Source: Caulobacter flavus
GTDB lineage: Bacteria > Pseudomonadota > Alphaproteobacteria > Caulobacterales > Caulobacteraceae
Length of the DNA stretch: 64,000 bases
NCBI RefSeq assembly: GCF_003722335.1
Contig: NZ_CP026100.1
Span: forward strand, 1,958,001-2,022,000
Direction: 5' to 3'
Shown here: piece by piece, positions 1 to 8,940 of the stretch
Numbering within the stretch: position 1 is the stretch's first letter
Layout of the letters: each line of letters begins with the position of its first letter
Notes under the pieces: model-generated
Seen by the model: the letters and a program-made list of their open reading frames with translations, nothing else
Told to the model about the DNA's origin: nothing
The model's database searches: none
Translations under genes and position numbers: made by a program

Positions 1-81
1 CTGTCCATCAGCAAAGCCTGGACGTTGCGCTCCCGCCTTTTCAATCAAAGGAATCGGGATTTTTCCGTGAGGGCGAAACCA

Positions 82-137
82 CTCACCCTCCCACCGCTGC
101 GCGGCGGGCCCCTCCCTCTCTCTAAGAGAGAGGGTTT
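82..137. repeat. Family A palindromic repeat, copy 1
   Basis: GC-rich intergenic element with a GAGAGAGGG-type hairpin at one end and a CCCACCGC...GCGGCGGG-type hairpin at the other. Related copies lie near 13131, 13439, 15558, 15714 and 44566. It sits upstream of hemF. I see no gene in 1-237 apart from this element. Confidence 0.75.
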
Positions 138-237
138 CCTTGGAGCCAGGTCTCATTCTTGATCTATGTCTTCCGCAAAACCCCTTATGCGCCTGCCCGG
201 ATTTGCGAAGGTCCGGGCTTGGGCTTAAGCCGGTTCC

Positions 238-1122
238 ATGACGCAACAAGCCGACACCCTTTCCGACCTCGACGCCAGCAAGGCCCGCGCGAAGGCCTGG
301 TTCGAGAACCTGCGCGACCAGATCTGCGCCGCCTTCGAGACCCTGGAGAACGAGGCCCCCGCCGAGCTCTACGGCGACACGCCGGGCCGCTTTACGCTGA
401 AGCCGTGGGATCGCCCGGCCGGCGGCGGCGGGGTGATGGGCATGATGCACGGCCGCCTGTTCGAGAAGGTCGGCGTCCACGTCTCGACGGTGTTCGGGAC
501 CTTCCCGCCGGAAATGGCCAAGACCATGCCCGGCGCGGCCGAGGACCCGCGGTTCTTCGCCACCGGCATCAGTCTGATCGCGCACATGACCAATCCGCGC
601 GTGCCGGCCGTGCACATGAACACCCGCTTCATCGCCACGACCAAGGGCTGGTTCGGCGGCGGCGGCGACCTGACCCCGCTGCTCGGCTACCAGCGCCAGC
701 AGGACTTTCCCGACGCCATCGACTTCCACGCCGCCTACAAGCGCGCCTGCGACAGGCACGATCCGGAGTGGTACGCCAAGTACAAGGCCTGGTGCGACGA
801 GTACTTCTTCCTGCCCCACCGCAACGAGCCGCGCGGCATCGGCGGCATCTTCTACGACCATCACGACAGCGGCGACTGGGCGCGCGACTTCGCCTTCACC
901 CAGGACGTCGGCCGGGCCTTCCTGGAGATCTATCCGACCCTGGTGCGCCGCCGCATGAACGAGGCCTGGACGCCGGAAGAGCGCGAGCAGCAGCTGGTCC
1001 AGCGCGGCCGCTACGTCGAGTTCAACCTGCTCTACGATCGGGGCACGATGTTCGGCCTGAAGACCGGCGGCAACGTCGAGTCGATCCTCAGCTCCATGCC
1101 GCCCGAGGTGAAGTGGCCCTGA
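238..1122 (+). CDS. hemF: Oxygen-dependent coproporphyrinogen III oxidase
   Basis: Cytoplasmic haem-pathway enzyme that uses O2 to decarboxylate two propionates of coproporphyrinogen III to give protoporphyrinogen IX. The 294-residue protein has the usual HemF length. It carries characteristic family blocks: the glycine-rich [13 protein letters not shown] near residue 61, VHMNTRFI near 124, the [11 protein letters not shown] block near 138, and a late [12 protein letters not shown] block with the [11 protein letters not shown] tail. The ATG at 238 is chosen because homologues start shortly before the [15 protein letters not shown] helix. An overlapping frame starting at 159 is a shadow. The gene stands alone, with repeat-rich spacers on both sides. 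Confidence 0.96.
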   Translation: MTQQADTLSDLDASKARAKAWFENLRDQICAAFETLENEAPAELYGDTPGRFTLKPWDRPAGGGGVMGMMHGRLFEKVGVHVSTVFGTFPPEMAKTMPGAAEDPRFFATGISLIAHMTNPRVPAVHMNTRFIATTKGWFGGGGDLTPLLGYQRQQDFPDAIDFHAAYKRACDRHDPEWYAKYKAWCDEYFFLPHRNEPRGIGGIFYDHHDSGDWARDFAFTQDVGRAFLEIYPTLVRRRMNEAWTPEEREQQLVQRGRYVEFNLLYDRGTMFGLKTGGNVESILSSMPPEVKWP

Positions 1123-1184
1123 GGCGCTAGGGTGTGGACTCAATTGAGCGGGACCGGGTCCGAGAAATTCAATCATTCATCACT

Positions 1185-1300
1185 CGTCATCCCGGAAGGC
1201 GCGAAGCGCTTATCCGGGACCCAGGAGCCGGCGCACTGCAGGAGACCCCTGGGTCCCGGCTCTACGGCCCGCTGCGCGGCCCTTCGGCCGGGATGACGAG
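1185..1300. repeat. Family B palindromic repeat, copy 1
   Basis: Long imperfect palindrome that begins CGTCATCCCGG and ends CCGGGATGACG, with inner arms CGGGACCCAGG / CCTGGGTCCCG. It fills most of the hemF-1377 spacer. Other copies are at 13248, 56495 and a short one at 57522. Confidence 0.8.
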
Positions 1301-1376
1301 CAGGATTGTTCGTGCAATTTCGAACGCTGTTATCCCAAGGTTGCGCGACCGGCTTTTTCGGCCTTAGCTTGACCTC

Positions 1377-1772
1377 ATGATCATCCTGCTCGCCGCCGCC
1401 CTGCTTGTGGACTTCACCCCGCCCCGCGAGGGCGGAGAGGCGTTCCGCGACGCCGTCCTGGCCGACGCCGCCCGCTCGACGCCGTACAGGGGCTCCGCGG
1501 CTGGGAACTGGTATCTGGCGGCCGGCGGCGACAGGAGCAGGCTGCGGGTCGAAGACTTCGAGTGCCGTCAGCCCGCCGGTCGCCGCAACTGCCGGTTCAC
1601 CCTGATCCGCGAGGGCGGGCCAGTCGAGCTGCGCGGGGCCATGGTCCCTGATCGACTGACCTGCACGGCGCGGTTCCGGCGCGGCAGGGACGGTCGCTGG
1701 TTCGTCGACCAGATGTCGGCGCTGAGGCGGGCCGGCAACATCGACACGACGATGCGCTGCCAGGGCGCCTGA
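1377..1772 (+). CDS. Small secreted hypothetical protein, tandem paralogue 1
   Basis: A 131-residue protein with a short hydrophobic N-terminus (MIILLAAALLVDF) that could be a signal peptide. The mature part has four cysteines in the pattern C..C....C..C, which suggests two periplasmic disulfides. It is clearly paralogous to the next gene: both share the EGGEAF start, CRFTLxRxGGPVxL, a DRLxCxARFxRG block and an ITTMRC-type end. The 36 bases before each start are nearly identical, so the duplication included the promoter. I do not recognise the family and infer no function beyond export. Confidence 0.7.
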   Translation: MIILLAAALLVDFTPPREGGEAFRDAVLADAARSTPYRGSAAGNWYLAAGGDRSRLRVEDFECRQPAGRRNCRFTLIREGGPVELRGAMVPDRLTCTARFRRGRDGRWFVDQMSALRRAGNIDTTMRCQGA

Positions 1773-1810
1773 GATTGCGCGATCGGCTCTCCCGCCCTTA
1801 GCTTGACCTC

Positions 1811-2242
1811 ATGATCGCGCTGCTCGCTCTCGCCCTGTCAGGCGCCTTCGTCCCGCCGCCGGAGGGCGGCGAGGCGTTCTACGGCGGCATCTGGAACGAC
1901 CTCGGCTCCAATGCTCTGATCGGCCACGGCAATGTCGTGGCCGTCGACTGGTACTGGGCGGCCGACAGGGCGGCTGAAGAGGCGGGCGAGCAAGGCCCGC
2001 GCATGATGCACATCGCCGACCTGGCCTGTCGCAAGCCGGGCGGCAAGCAGCGCCAATGCCGGTTCACGCTGGTCCGCGACGGCGGACCGGTTCGACTGGG
2101 CGCGACCATGGTCGCCGACCGGCTGGCCTGTTCGGCGCGGTTCGAGCGCGGCGTGGACGACAACTGGTACGTCGTTCGCAAGCCGCCGCAAGGCTACGGT
2201 CATACGATCACGACGATGCGCTGCCGCGTCGCCAAGGGCTGA
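1811..2242 (+). CDS. Small secreted hypothetical protein, tandem paralogue 2
   Basis: A 143-residue paralogue of the gene just upstream, with the same hydrophobic start (MIALLALALSGAF), the same four-cysteine layout and the same CRFTLVRDGGPVRL core. It differs by about a dozen extra residues between the N-terminal and central blocks. The start at 1811 is supported by the copied upstream sequence and by alignment with the paralogue. It ends one base before the convergent protease gene. Function is unknown; a periplasmic or secreted location is inferred from the N-terminus and paired cysteines. Confidence 0.7.
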   Translation: MIALLALALSGAFVPPPEGGEAFYGGIWNDLGSNALIGHGNVVAVDWYWAADRAAEEAGEQGPRMMHIADLACRKPGGKQRQCRFTLVRDGGPVRLGATMVADRLACSARFERGVDDNWYVVRKPPQGYGHTITTMRCRVAKG

Positions 2243-2243
2243 T

Positions 2244-3086
2244 CTAGACCGCCAGGCAGACCACCTGCGCCACCCGCAGGTCGCGCCTCAGGCCGTCGGC
2301 GATGCGGCCGTAGTTGTCGGTGGTGATGGCCTCGCCGGGGGCGAACTCGGGCACGCCGGCCTCGCCGCCGCGACGGGGCGTGCGGGCGATCAGGGTGCGC
2401 AGGCTCTCGGGGGCGGTGGTGTAGATGCGGCCGCGACGCGGCGACTCCGCCACGGTCACGCCGATCACCCGGCCCGCGCTGTCCAGGGCCGGGGCGCCCG
2501 ACAGACCCGCCAGCGTGCCTTTCAGGTTGTCGGTGCGGCCGACCTCGGCCCAGACCAGAACCGGCTCGGTGCGGGCTCCGCGGCCGTGGATGACCAGGTT
2601 CTCGCGGCCGATCAGGCGCGAGGCCACCTCGCCGGCGTGGCCCTGCGGGAAGCCGGGGTGATAGGCCCGCATGCCCTTGCGCGGGTCGGAGAGGTTGACC
2701 GGCATGGCCGGCGCGCCGCCCTCGGTGGTCAGGATGGCCGCGTCGAAGCGCGGGTCGATGGTGACCCGGGCGGCCACGCCGCGTCCGTCGGCCACCAGGA
2801 TGGCGGCTTGTTTGCAGCCGTCGACCACGTGGCGGGCGGTCAGCCAGACGCCGTTCTGCCCCACCGAGAAGGCCGTGCCCGAGGCCGGCTCCTGCTTGTC
2901 GGGCACCTGCACCACGATCGACGGGTCGAAGGGCGAGGCCGGGCCCAGCGGCACGCCTTCCTCGCCGGGCACGGGCGGCGGCGGCGGCGGCGCGTCGGCG
3001 CGCTCCTGCCGGCCGACGGCGACCACCAGGAGGGCGGCGACCACGGCGCCGTAGACCAGCCAGTCTGGAAGCTTGGGGAAATGCAC
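2244..3086 (-). CDS. Membrane-anchored trypsin-like serine protease
   Basis: Predicted periplasmic S1-type peptidase. Residues 8-25 form a single membrane anchor, followed by a proline-rich linker (PPPPPPVPGEEG) and a protease domain from about residue 60. The triad is visible: His in LTARHVVDGC, Asp in DPRFDAAIL and Ser in LAGLSGAPALD. Its 280 residues are short for DegP/HtrA, and I see no PDZ domain. A likely operon partner, a DUF350 membrane protein, lies 28 bases upstream on the same strand. The substrate is unknown. Confidence 0.85.
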   Translation of the reverse strand: MHFPKLPDWLVYGAVVAALLVVAVGRQERADAPPPPPPVPGEEGVPLGPASPFDPSIVVQVPDKQEPASGTAFSVGQNGVWLTARHVVDGCKQAAILVADGRGVAARVTIDPRFDAAILTTEGGAPAMPVNLSDPRKGMRAYHPGFPQGHAGEVASRLIGRENLVIHGRGARTEPVLVWAEVGRTDNLKGTLAGLSGAPALDSAGRVIGVTVAESPRRGRIYTTAPESLRTLIARTPRRGGEAGVPEFAPGEAITTDNYGRIADGLRRDLRVAQVVCLAV

Positions 3087-3114
3087 GCGCCCCGCTCCGT
3101 CGTCTCCCTTGCCC

Positions 3115-3540
3115 TCAGCCCGCCACGCCGGCGGCGATGATGATGGCGGTGGCCAGCTTGGCGCCCACCAGCAGGGCGGCGGCCGAGACCTCGCCCTCGT
3201 TGATCCGCTCGGGCAGGCCCTTGAGCATCATGTCGGTCAGGCGGAACACCAGCAGCTGCAGGGCCAGGGTGGCCACGCCCCACAGCAGGATCTCGATCAC
3301 CGAGGTCGAGGCCGCCAGCGAGGCGGCCAGCGGAATGGCCAGGCCCGTCATCACCCCGCCCAGCGACAGGGCGGCGGCCGCGTTGCCCTCGCGGATCAGC
3401 TTGATCTCGCGATGGGGGGTCAGAAGGATGTAGATCGCCGCCCCGGCGACCAGCATCGCCATGGTCACGCCCACATGGGTCAGGGTCGTCAGCAGGCCGT
3501 TGGCGAAGGCCTGGATCTCGGGCGACTGGATCTGAGGCAT
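3115..3540 (-). CDS. DUF350 family inner-membrane protein
   Basis: A 141-residue hydrophobic protein with about four membrane helices (residues 15-35, 50-75, 80-100 and 120-140) and the DUF350 character: duplicated two-helix units, with LTPHREIKLIREGNAAAALSL between the first two. The ATG at 3540 is preferred over an upstream in-frame start at 3582 because AAGGGGG stands at good spacing just before it. It is followed closely by the membrane-anchored protease, so the two probably form an operon at the envelope. The molecular role of DUF350 proteins is not established. Confidence 0.8.
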   Translation of the reverse strand: MPQIQSPEIQAFANGLLTTLTHVGVTMAMLVAGAAIYILLTPHREIKLIREGNAAAALSLGGVMTGLAIPLAASLAASTSVIEILLWGVATLALQLLVFRLTDMMLKGLPERINEGEVSAAALLVGAKLATAIIIAAGVAG

Positions 3541-3635
3541 GTTTACGCGACCCCCTTGGACTTGAGGGGCAAGCTCTAACACGGGTTGGCGAGACTTGCG
3601 TAGGGGGCTCGCCTCGTGCGGGCCTCCTATAACCT

Positions 3636-3772
3636 CCCGTCATTCCCGCCCTTGTGGCGGGAACCCCTGGTTCCGCTGACGCGTGGGATGCAAGCGGATC
3701 GCTGGGGCGATCCGCCCCTCCGGTTCTTGCGGCTTACAGAGGGGTTCCCGCCACAAGGGCGGGAATGACGGG
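3636..3772. repeat. Family E palindromic repeat, copy 1
   Basis: Long inverted repeat with outer arms CGTCATTCCCGCCCTTGTGG / CCACAAGGGCGGGAATGACG and an inner hairpin GCGGATCG...CGATCCGC. It lies between the DUF350 gene and the end of rlmN. Other copies are at 18535, 53157 and a single arm at 53412. Confidence 0.85.
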
Positions 3773-3798
3773 ATGGAAAGAGGCGGTCGACGAGGAAA

Positions 3799-5013
3799 TC
3801 AGGCCGCGTCGTCGGCGTCGTCTTCCAGCATGCCGGCCATGGCCGCCATCGACAGCTTGCGCAGGGCGCTGGCGCGGACCTTCTCGCTTTCGCTCTTCAG
3901 CTGGCCGCAGGCGGCCAGGATGTCGCGGCCGCGCGGGGTGCGGATCGGCGAGGAGTAGCCGGCCTTGTTGAGGATCGCCGCGAAGCTCTCGATGGCACCC
4001 CAGTCCGAGCACTCGTACTGGCTGCCCGGCCACGGGTTGAACGGGATCAGGTTGATCTTGGCGGGGATGCCCTTGATCAGCTTCACGAGAGCGCGGGCCT
4101 CGTCGGGGCTGTCATTGACGCCCTTCAGCATCACGTACTCGAAGGTCACCCGGCGGGCGTTGGACAGGCCCGGATAGGCGCGGATGCCCGCCATCAGCTC
4201 GGCGATCGGGTACTTCTTGTTCAGCGGCACCAGCACGTCGCGCAGCTCGTCGTTGGTGGCGTGCAGGCTGATGGCCAGCATGGCCTGGGTGGTGTTGCCC
4301 AGCTTCTCCAGCATCGGGACCACGCCCGAGGTCGACACCGTGATCCGGCGGCGCGAGATGCCGATGCCCTCGTTGTCGCTGATGATCTCGATGGCGTCGG
4401 ACACCTGGCCCAGATTGTAGAGCGGCTCGCCCATGCCCATGAACACGATGTTCGAGAGCAGGCGGTCTTCCTTGTCCGACGGCCATTCGGCCAGGTCGTC
4501 CTTGGCGATCTGCACCTGGGCGACGATCTCGGCGGTGGTCAGGTTGCGCACCAGCGGCTGGGTGCCGGTGTGGCAGAAGCTGCAGTTCAGCGTGCAGCCG
4601 ACCTGGCTGGAGACGCACAGGGCGCCGACCCGGCCGACGGACGGAATATAGACGGTCTCGACCTCGATGCCCGGGGCCATGCGGATCAGCCACTTGCGCG
4701 TGCCGTCCTTGGAGACCTGGCGCTCGACCACCTCGGGGCGGGCGATGGTGAAGGTTTCCGCCAGCCGCGCGCGGGTCTCCTTGGCCACGTCGCTCATCTG
4801 GGAAAAGTCGGTCACGCCGCGATGGTGGATCCAGCGGAACACCTGGGTGGCGCGCATCTTGGCCTTGCCGTGCTCGACCACGCCGCTCTCGGTGAGGGCG
4901 GCGATCAGCTGCGGACGGGTCAGGCCCGACAGGTTGACGGGCGGCTTGGCCGCGTCAGTCCCATTTTGCTTTTCAGGGGGAGCGACGCGGGACAGGTCGA
5001 GGGTGACGCTCAA
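3799..5013 (-). CDS. rlmN: Dual-specificity 23S rRNA/tRNA adenine C2-methyltransferase RlmN
   Basis: Radical-SAM enzyme that methylates C2 of A2503 in 23S rRNA and A37 in some tRNAs. The cluster motif CTLNCSFC (CxxxCxxC) is present, followed by [11 protein letters not shown]. Other family blocks are [35 protein letters not shown] and [11 protein letters not shown]. The open frame runs upstream to 5226, but that part reads through repeat sequence and is not protein-like. I place the start at a TTG (5013) opening a protein that begins [10 protein letters not shown], giving 404 residues, normal for the family. The TTG start is inferred; the first in-frame ATG would remove conserved N-terminal sequence. 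Confidence 0.94.
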   Translation of the reverse strand: MSVTLDLSRVAPPEKQNGTDAAKPPVNLSGLTRPQLIAALTESGVVEHGKAKMRATQVFRWIHHRGVTDFSQMSDVAKETRARLAETFTIARPEVVERQVSKDGTRKWLIRMAPGIEVETVYIPSVGRVGALCVSSQVGCTLNCSFCHTGTQPLVRNLTTAEIVAQVQIAKDDLAEWPSDKEDRLLSNIVFMGMGEPLYNLGQVSDAIEIISDNEGIGISRRRITVSTSGVVPMLEKLGNTTQAMLAISLHATNDELRDVLVPLNKKYPIAELMAGIRAYPGLSNARRVTFEYVMLKGVNDSPDEARALVKLIKGIPAKINLIPFNPWPGSQYECSDWGAIESFAAILNKAGYSSPIRTPRGRDILAACGQLKSESEKVRASALRKLSMAAMAGMLEDDADDAA

Positions 5014-5111
5014 GGGGCGGTCCGGGAAATTCGAGGAATGTGCGGGGTCGAGGCGGGGATATAGCAGATGTGGGCCGGTTTTCCAAAAGCGGCCGCTGGT
5101 CGCGCTTATCG

Positions 5112-5160
5112 AGACCCTCTCCCCGTGGGAGAGGTGTCGGCGAAGCCGACGGAGAGGGGA
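5112..5160. repeat. Palindromic repeat related to family A
   Basis: Short two-hairpin element (CTCTCCCCGTGGGAGAG, then TCGGCGAAGCCGA) in the divergent rlmN-trmD spacer. The ends resemble family A but the internal arms differ. Confidence 0.6.
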
Positions 5161-5200
5161 GCGGCTGATGACCTTCCGGCGCCTCGAAAGCTGAAAACGT

Positions 5201-5306
5201 CCCCCCCCTCCGGCCCTCCGGGCCACCTCCCCCAGAGGGGGAGGATCTACGAGCCCAGATGCTCCCCCTCTGGGGGAGCTGTCGCGGAGCGACTGAGGGG
5301 GACCCC
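5201..5306. repeat. Family C palindromic repeat, copy 1 (two arms)
   Basis: Two facing copies of an element with the hairpin CTCCCCCTCTGGGGGAG followed by CTGTCGCGGAGCGAC. They fill the rest of the rlmN-trmD spacer (5014-5342), which otherwise shows no gene. A second copy of the element lies at 16567 inside a coding sequence. Confidence 0.75.
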
Positions 5307-5342
5307 TTCGACAATTGTCCGTCAGCCCGCTAAACCGCGCCC

Positions 5343-6080
5343 ATGCCGTTCACCGCCACCGTCATGACCATGTTCCCCGAGGCCTTCCCCGGCCCGCTCG
5401 GCGTCTCGATGATCGGGACCGCCTGGAAGGAGGCCGACCTGTGGCGTTTGGAAACACTGGACATTCGCGCCTTTTCCAAGGATAAGCGCGGCTTCCTCGA
5501 CGACACCCCTGCGGGTGGCGGCGCTGGAGCCGTGTTGAAAGCGGACGTCATCGCCTCTGCGCTGGACAGCCTGGAGCTCGATGGGCGGCCGCTTTTGTAC
5601 ATGAGCGCCCGGGGCAGGCCCCTGACCCAGGCGCGTGTAAGAGAGTGGTCCAAGGCGCCCGGCATCGTGGTGCTGTGCGGCCGCTTCGAGGGGGTGGACC
5701 AGCGGGTGCTCGACGCCCGGGGGTTCGAGGAGGTCTCCGTCGGAGACGCGGTTCTCGCCGGTGGCGAGGCGGCGGCGATGGTGGTGATCGAGGCGTGCGT
5801 TCGACTGGCCCCGGGTGTGCTGGGGAACATCGAGAGCACGCTGGAAGAAAGCTTCGAGGACGGTCTCCTCGAGCATCCGCAGTACACGAGACCGCGGACG
5901 TTCGAAGGGCTCGACATCCCCGAGGTGCTGCTGTCGGGCGACCACAAGAAGGTCGACCAGTGGCGGCGCGGTATGCGTGAAGAAACGACCCGCGAGCGGC
6001 GTCCCGACCTCTGGGAAAAGCATCTCGCCAATCAACAGGCAAAAGGCGGCCCGAAAACGGGTAAGCCCAAGGAGAAATGA
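5343..6080 (+). CDS. trmD: tRNA (guanine-37-N1)-methyltransferase TrmD
   Basis: SPOUT-class methyltransferase that makes m1G37 in tRNAs reading CNN codons and so prevents +1 frameshifting. The 245 residues include the trefoil-knot cofactor region: [14 protein letters not shown], then [21 protein letters not shown]. The C-terminal RNA-binding part includes [23 protein letters not shown] and KVDQWRR. Homologues start MPF/MF.. so the start at 5343 fits. rplS follows after two bases. In many bacteria rpsP and rimM precede trmD; here the upstream side is a repeat-filled spacer and divergent rlmN. Confidence 0.97.
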   Translation: MPFTATVMTMFPEAFPGPLGVSMIGTAWKEADLWRLETLDIRAFSKDKRGFLDDTPAGGGAGAVLKADVIASALDSLELDGRPLLYMSARGRPLTQARVREWSKAPGIVVLCGRFEGVDQRVLDARGFEEVSVGDAVLAGGEAAAMVVIEACVRLAPGVLGNIESTLEESFEDGLLEHPQYTRPRTFEGLDIPEVLLSGDHKKVDQWRRGMREETTRERRPDLWEKHLANQQAKGGPKTGKPKEK

Positions 6081-6082
6081 TC

Positions 6083-6466
6083 ATGGCGATCAACATCATC
6101 GCTCAGCTCGAGCAAGAAGAATCGGCCCGTCTGCTGGCCGTCCGCGCGATCCCGGACTTCCGTCCCGGCGACACCCTGCGCGTCAACGTGAAGATCAAGG
6201 AAGGCGAGCGCGAGCGCGTTCAGGCCTACGAAGGCGTCTGCATCGCCCGTCAAGGCGCTGGCATCCACGAGAGCTTCACCGTCCGTAAGATCTCGTTCGG
6301 CGAAGGCGTGGAGCGTCTGTTCCCGATCCTCTCGCCGAGCATCGAAAGCATCGAAGTCAAGCGTCGCGGCGTCGTCCGTCGCGCCAAGCTGTACTACCTG
6401 CGCGACCGTCGCGGTAAGTCGGCCCGTATCGCCGAGCGCGTCAACGTCCGTAAGGACGCCGAATAA
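6083..6466 (+). CDS. rplS: Large ribosomal subunit protein bL19
   Basis: 127-residue bL19, located at the 30S-50S interface. Family blocks present are [46 protein letters not shown] and [17 protein letters not shown]. Two in-frame ATGs stand close together. The second (6083) is chosen because AAGGAG is eight bases upstream of it, while only two bases would separate that site from the first ATG (6077). It is cotranscribed with trmD and followed by a strong intrinsic terminator. Confidence 0.97.
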   Translation: MAINIIAQLEQEESARLLAVRAIPDFRPGDTLRVNVKIKEGERERVQAYEGVCIARQGAGIHESFTVRKISFGEGVERLFPILSPSIESIEVKRRGVVRRAKLYYLRDRRGKSARIAERVNVRKDAE

Positions 6467-6495
6467 GCGGCTCGCTCGCTACGGCGAAGTGTTCG

Positions 6496-6527
6496 AAGGC
6501 CCCGGCGGAAACGCCGGGGCCTTTTGC
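6496..6527 (+). terminator. Intrinsic terminator of trmD-rplS
   Basis: Perfect 12-bp stem AAGGCCCCGGCG / CGCCGGGGCCTT closed by a GAAA loop. The T-run is partly built into the stem and continues as TTGCTTTG. It ends the trmD-rplS transcript. Confidence 0.9.
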
Positions 6528-6589
6528 TTTGCCGGTTGCTCCCTGCTTCGCCTCGCGCAATCCTGGGCTGAGTTGGCGGGGAGGCGCGC

Positions 6590-7057
6590 ATGCGGCGCAC
6601 GACGAAGGCGGCCGGACTGCTGGCGGCGGCGATGCTGACCGCGGCCGGGGCGCGGGCGACGGTCCCCGATCTGCCCAAGGCGGAGGGCGAGCCCGAGCTG
6701 CTGGCGCCCAACGGCCGGCGCGGCGGGGACGTCGACCTCAACGAGATCCGCATCTTCTTCGCCGGCGGTTACGACGGCGACTGGATCCGCCGCTCGAACA
6801 TGAGGTTCGTCCGTTCGATCCACGGCATGAACTTCTACAAGGTGGACGGCCGTCTCTACGTCGACCGCGACGGCGACCACGTCATCGACGCCGGCGCCTT
6901 CTACATCCCCAAAACCGGACTGGTGCTCGCCGACTGGAACTGCGACGGCAAGGGCGACCAGATCCTGCTGGGCATGAGGTCCACGCTCAAGAGCGGCGCG
7001 TGGGACGAGCTGGCCAGGCGCATCCGCGACGAGGGCGCCCGGCCTGCGGCCCGCTGA
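6590..7057 (+). CDS. Secreted protein with two EF-hand-like calcium loops
   Basis: A 155-residue protein with a signal peptide (MRRTTKAAGLLAAAML..., cleavage probably after ARA near residue 23). It has no recognised enzymatic domain. Two acidic loops are visible: DRDGDHVID near residue 92 and DWNCDGKGD near residue 117. They match the DxDxDxxxD and DxNxDGxGD patterns of EF-hand, dockerin and related calcium-binding loops. A periplasmic or extracellular calcium-binding protein is a reasonable inference; a dockerin role is not supported because no cohesin or cellulosome context is visible. The gene stands alone between the rplS terminator and the leu cluster. Confidence 0.7.
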   Translation: MRRTTKAAGLLAAAMLTAAGARATVPDLPKAEGEPELLAPNGRRGGDVDLNEIRIFFAGGYDGDWIRRSNMRFVRSIHGMNFYKVDGRLYVDRDGDHVIDAGAFYIPKTGLVLADWNCDGKGDQILLGMRSTLKSGAWDELARRIRDEGARPAAR

Positions 7058-7224
7058 ACGGCCAAGCTTTGTGCATAAGCACGCACCTTGACGGACCGCC
7101 GTTCTGTGGCATGATGATTTCACCCTCGCTGTTCAGACACGGCGGGCTTCCAGACCGTCTCCTTTCTAGTGGACGGCCCTCTTCAGGCGGAGCCATCGGC
7201 CCCTGGAGTGTACAAACGATGCCA

Positions 7225-7260
7225 GGGCGCGCCGACAGGGTCTATGACCGGCGCGCCCTT
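7225..7260 (+). promoter_or_regulatory. Hairpin in the long leader before leuC
   Basis: Perfect 11-bp stem AGGGCGCGCCG / CGGCGCGCCCT with a 14-base loop, about 240 bases before leuC in a 440-base spacer (7058-7497) that has no convincing gene. It has no T-run, so it is not a standard terminator. I found no short leader peptide rich in leucine codons and ending at a stop. A leader-regulation role is only a suggestion. Confidence 0.4.
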
Positions 7261-7497
7261 AGTCGTTCCGGGTTGCGTAATTGGTCCTCGTCCCACGGAG
7301 ATGGGGGCCAAGGCGCATCCGTCCGGCGCTCGTCGCGGTCCTCGCCCAGGTTGCGCGCTGGGGCAAGAAACGTGCTCTTGCGCGGTCATTCGACCGCTCG
7401 CCGGGGCAGGATCGATCACCGCTCGGCGGTCACGCAGCGAATTTTCGGCGTTTGGACGCTTTACGCGCCCCCGCTTCAGGCCTAGATGCGGGTCGCT

Positions 7498-8940
7498 ATG
7501 ACCCGCGCAACGAAGACCCTCTACGACAAGATCTGGGACGCCCACGTCGTCAACGAAGCCGACGGCGAGGCCATCCTGTACATCGACCTGCACCTGATCC
7601 ACGAGGTGACCACGCCGCAGGCCTTCGCGGGCCTTCGCGCCGCGCGTCGCCCCGTGCGCCGGCCCGACCGCACGCTCGCCGTGGCCGATCACAACGTGCC
7701 GACCGAGAACCAGGCCGCCGGCGTAGACGCCGTGGCCGACGAGGAGGCGCGCCTCCAGCTCCAGACGCTGGGCCGCAACGTCGCCGACAACGGGATCGAG
7801 TACTTCCCGATGGGCGACATCCGCAACGGCATCGTCCACGTGGTGGGCCCCGAGCAGGGCCGCACCCAGCCGGGCATGACCATCGTCTGCGGCGACAGCC
7901 ACACCTCGACCCACGGCGCCTTCGGGGCCCTGGCCCACGGCATCGGCACGTCCGAGGTCGAGCACGTGCTGGCCACCCAGACCCTGCGCCAGAAGAAGGC
8001 CAGGAACATGCTGGTCCGCGTCGACGGCCAACTGGGTCCGGGCGTCACCGCCAAGGACATCGCCCTGGCCGTCATCGGCGAGATCGGCACGGCCGGCGGC
8101 ACCGGCTACGTCATCGAATACGCCGGCGAGGCCGTGCGCGGCCTGACGATGGAGGGCCGCATGACCCTCTGCAACCTGACCATCGAAGGCGGCGCCAAGG
8201 CCGGCCTGGTCGCGCCCGACGAGACCACCTTCGCCTATGTCCAGGGCAAGCCCGCCGCCCCCAAGGGCGCGGCCTGGGACATGGCCGTCAGCCACTGGAA
8301 GACCTTCTTCTCCGACGAGGGCGCCGTCTTCGACCGCACCGTCGTCATCGACGGCGCCGCCCTCGTGCCGATGGTCACCTGGGGCACGTCCCCCGAGGAC
8401 GTCATCCCGGTCACCGGCAACGTGCCCGAGCCGGAAAGCTTCGGCACGCCGGACAAGCGCGCCGCCGCCCACCGGGCCCTGGAATACATGGGCCTGACCG
8501 CCGGCCAGCCGATCTCGGAAGCGAAGATCGACCGCGTGTTCATCGGCTCGTGCACCAACAGCCGCATCGAGGACATGCGCGCCGCCGCCGCCGTGGTGCA
8601 GGAAGCCTTCCTGCACGGCCGCCTCGTGGCCCCGCACGTCAAGGCGATGGTGGTGCCGGGCTCGGGCCTGGTGAAGGAACAGGCCGAGGCCGAGGGGCTG
8701 GACGCCATCTTCAAGGCCGCCGGCTTCGACTGGCGCGAGCCGGGCTGCTCGATGTGCCTGGGCATGAACCCCGACCGCCTGGAGCCGGGCGAGCGCTGCG
8801 CCTCGACCAGCAACCGCAACTTCGAGGGCCGCCAGGGCCGCGGCGGCCGCACGCACCTGGTCTCGCCCGCCATGGCCGCCGCGGCGGCGATCGCCGGCCG
8901 CCTGGTGGACGTGCGGACGCTGCTGACGGAGACGAACTGA
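7498..8940 (+). CDS. leuC: 3-isopropylmalate dehydratase large subunit
   Basis: Aconitase-family subunit that binds the [4Fe-4S] cluster and, with LeuD, converts 2-isopropylmalate to 3-isopropylmalate in leucine synthesis. The 480 residues contain [10 protein letters not shown], the [20 protein letters not shown] block, the cluster-cysteine motifs [14 protein letters not shown] and [11 protein letters not shown], and the late [11 protein letters not shown] block. The start is placed at the second ATG (7498, [18 protein letters not shown]) because homologues begin just before KTLY; an ATG 12 bases upstream is possible and neither has a strong ribosome-binding site. leuD overlaps its stop codon. 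Confidence 0.96.
   Translation: MTRATKTLYDKIWDAHVVNEADGEAILYIDLHLIHEVTTPQAFAGLRAARRPVRRPDRTLAVADHNVPTENQAAGVDAVADEEARLQLQTLGRNVADNGIEYFPMGDIRNGIVHVVGPEQGRTQPGMTIVCGDSHTSTHGAFGALAHGIGTSEVEHVLATQTLRQKKARNMLVRVDGQLGPGVTAKDIALAVIGEIGTAGGTGYVIEYAGEAVRGLTMEGRMTLCNLTIEGGAKAGLVAPDETTFAYVQGKPAAPKGAAWDMAVSHWKTFFSDEGAVFDRTVVIDGAALVPMVTWGTSPEDVIPVTGNVPEPESFGTPDKRAAAHRALEYMGLTAGQPISEAKIDRVFIGSCTNSRIEDMRAAAAVVQEAFLHGRLVAPHVKAMVVPGSGLVKEQAEAEGLDAIFKAAGFDWREPGCSMCLGMNPDRLEPGERCASTSNRNFEGRQGRGGRTHLVSPAMAAAAAIAGRLVDVRTLLTETN

Noticed and set aside
1..81. Possible 5' end of a - strand gene with an ATG at 6-8
   Set aside because: Only two codons are inside the window and no ribosome-binding site is convincing.
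159..1130. 323-codon frame overlapping hemF
   Set aside because: Arg/Pro-rich shadow frame of a clearly real HemF; typical of GC-rich DNA.
1134..1367. 77-codon open frame after hemF
   Set aside because: It reads through the family B palindrome; the protein is an artefact of repeat sequence.
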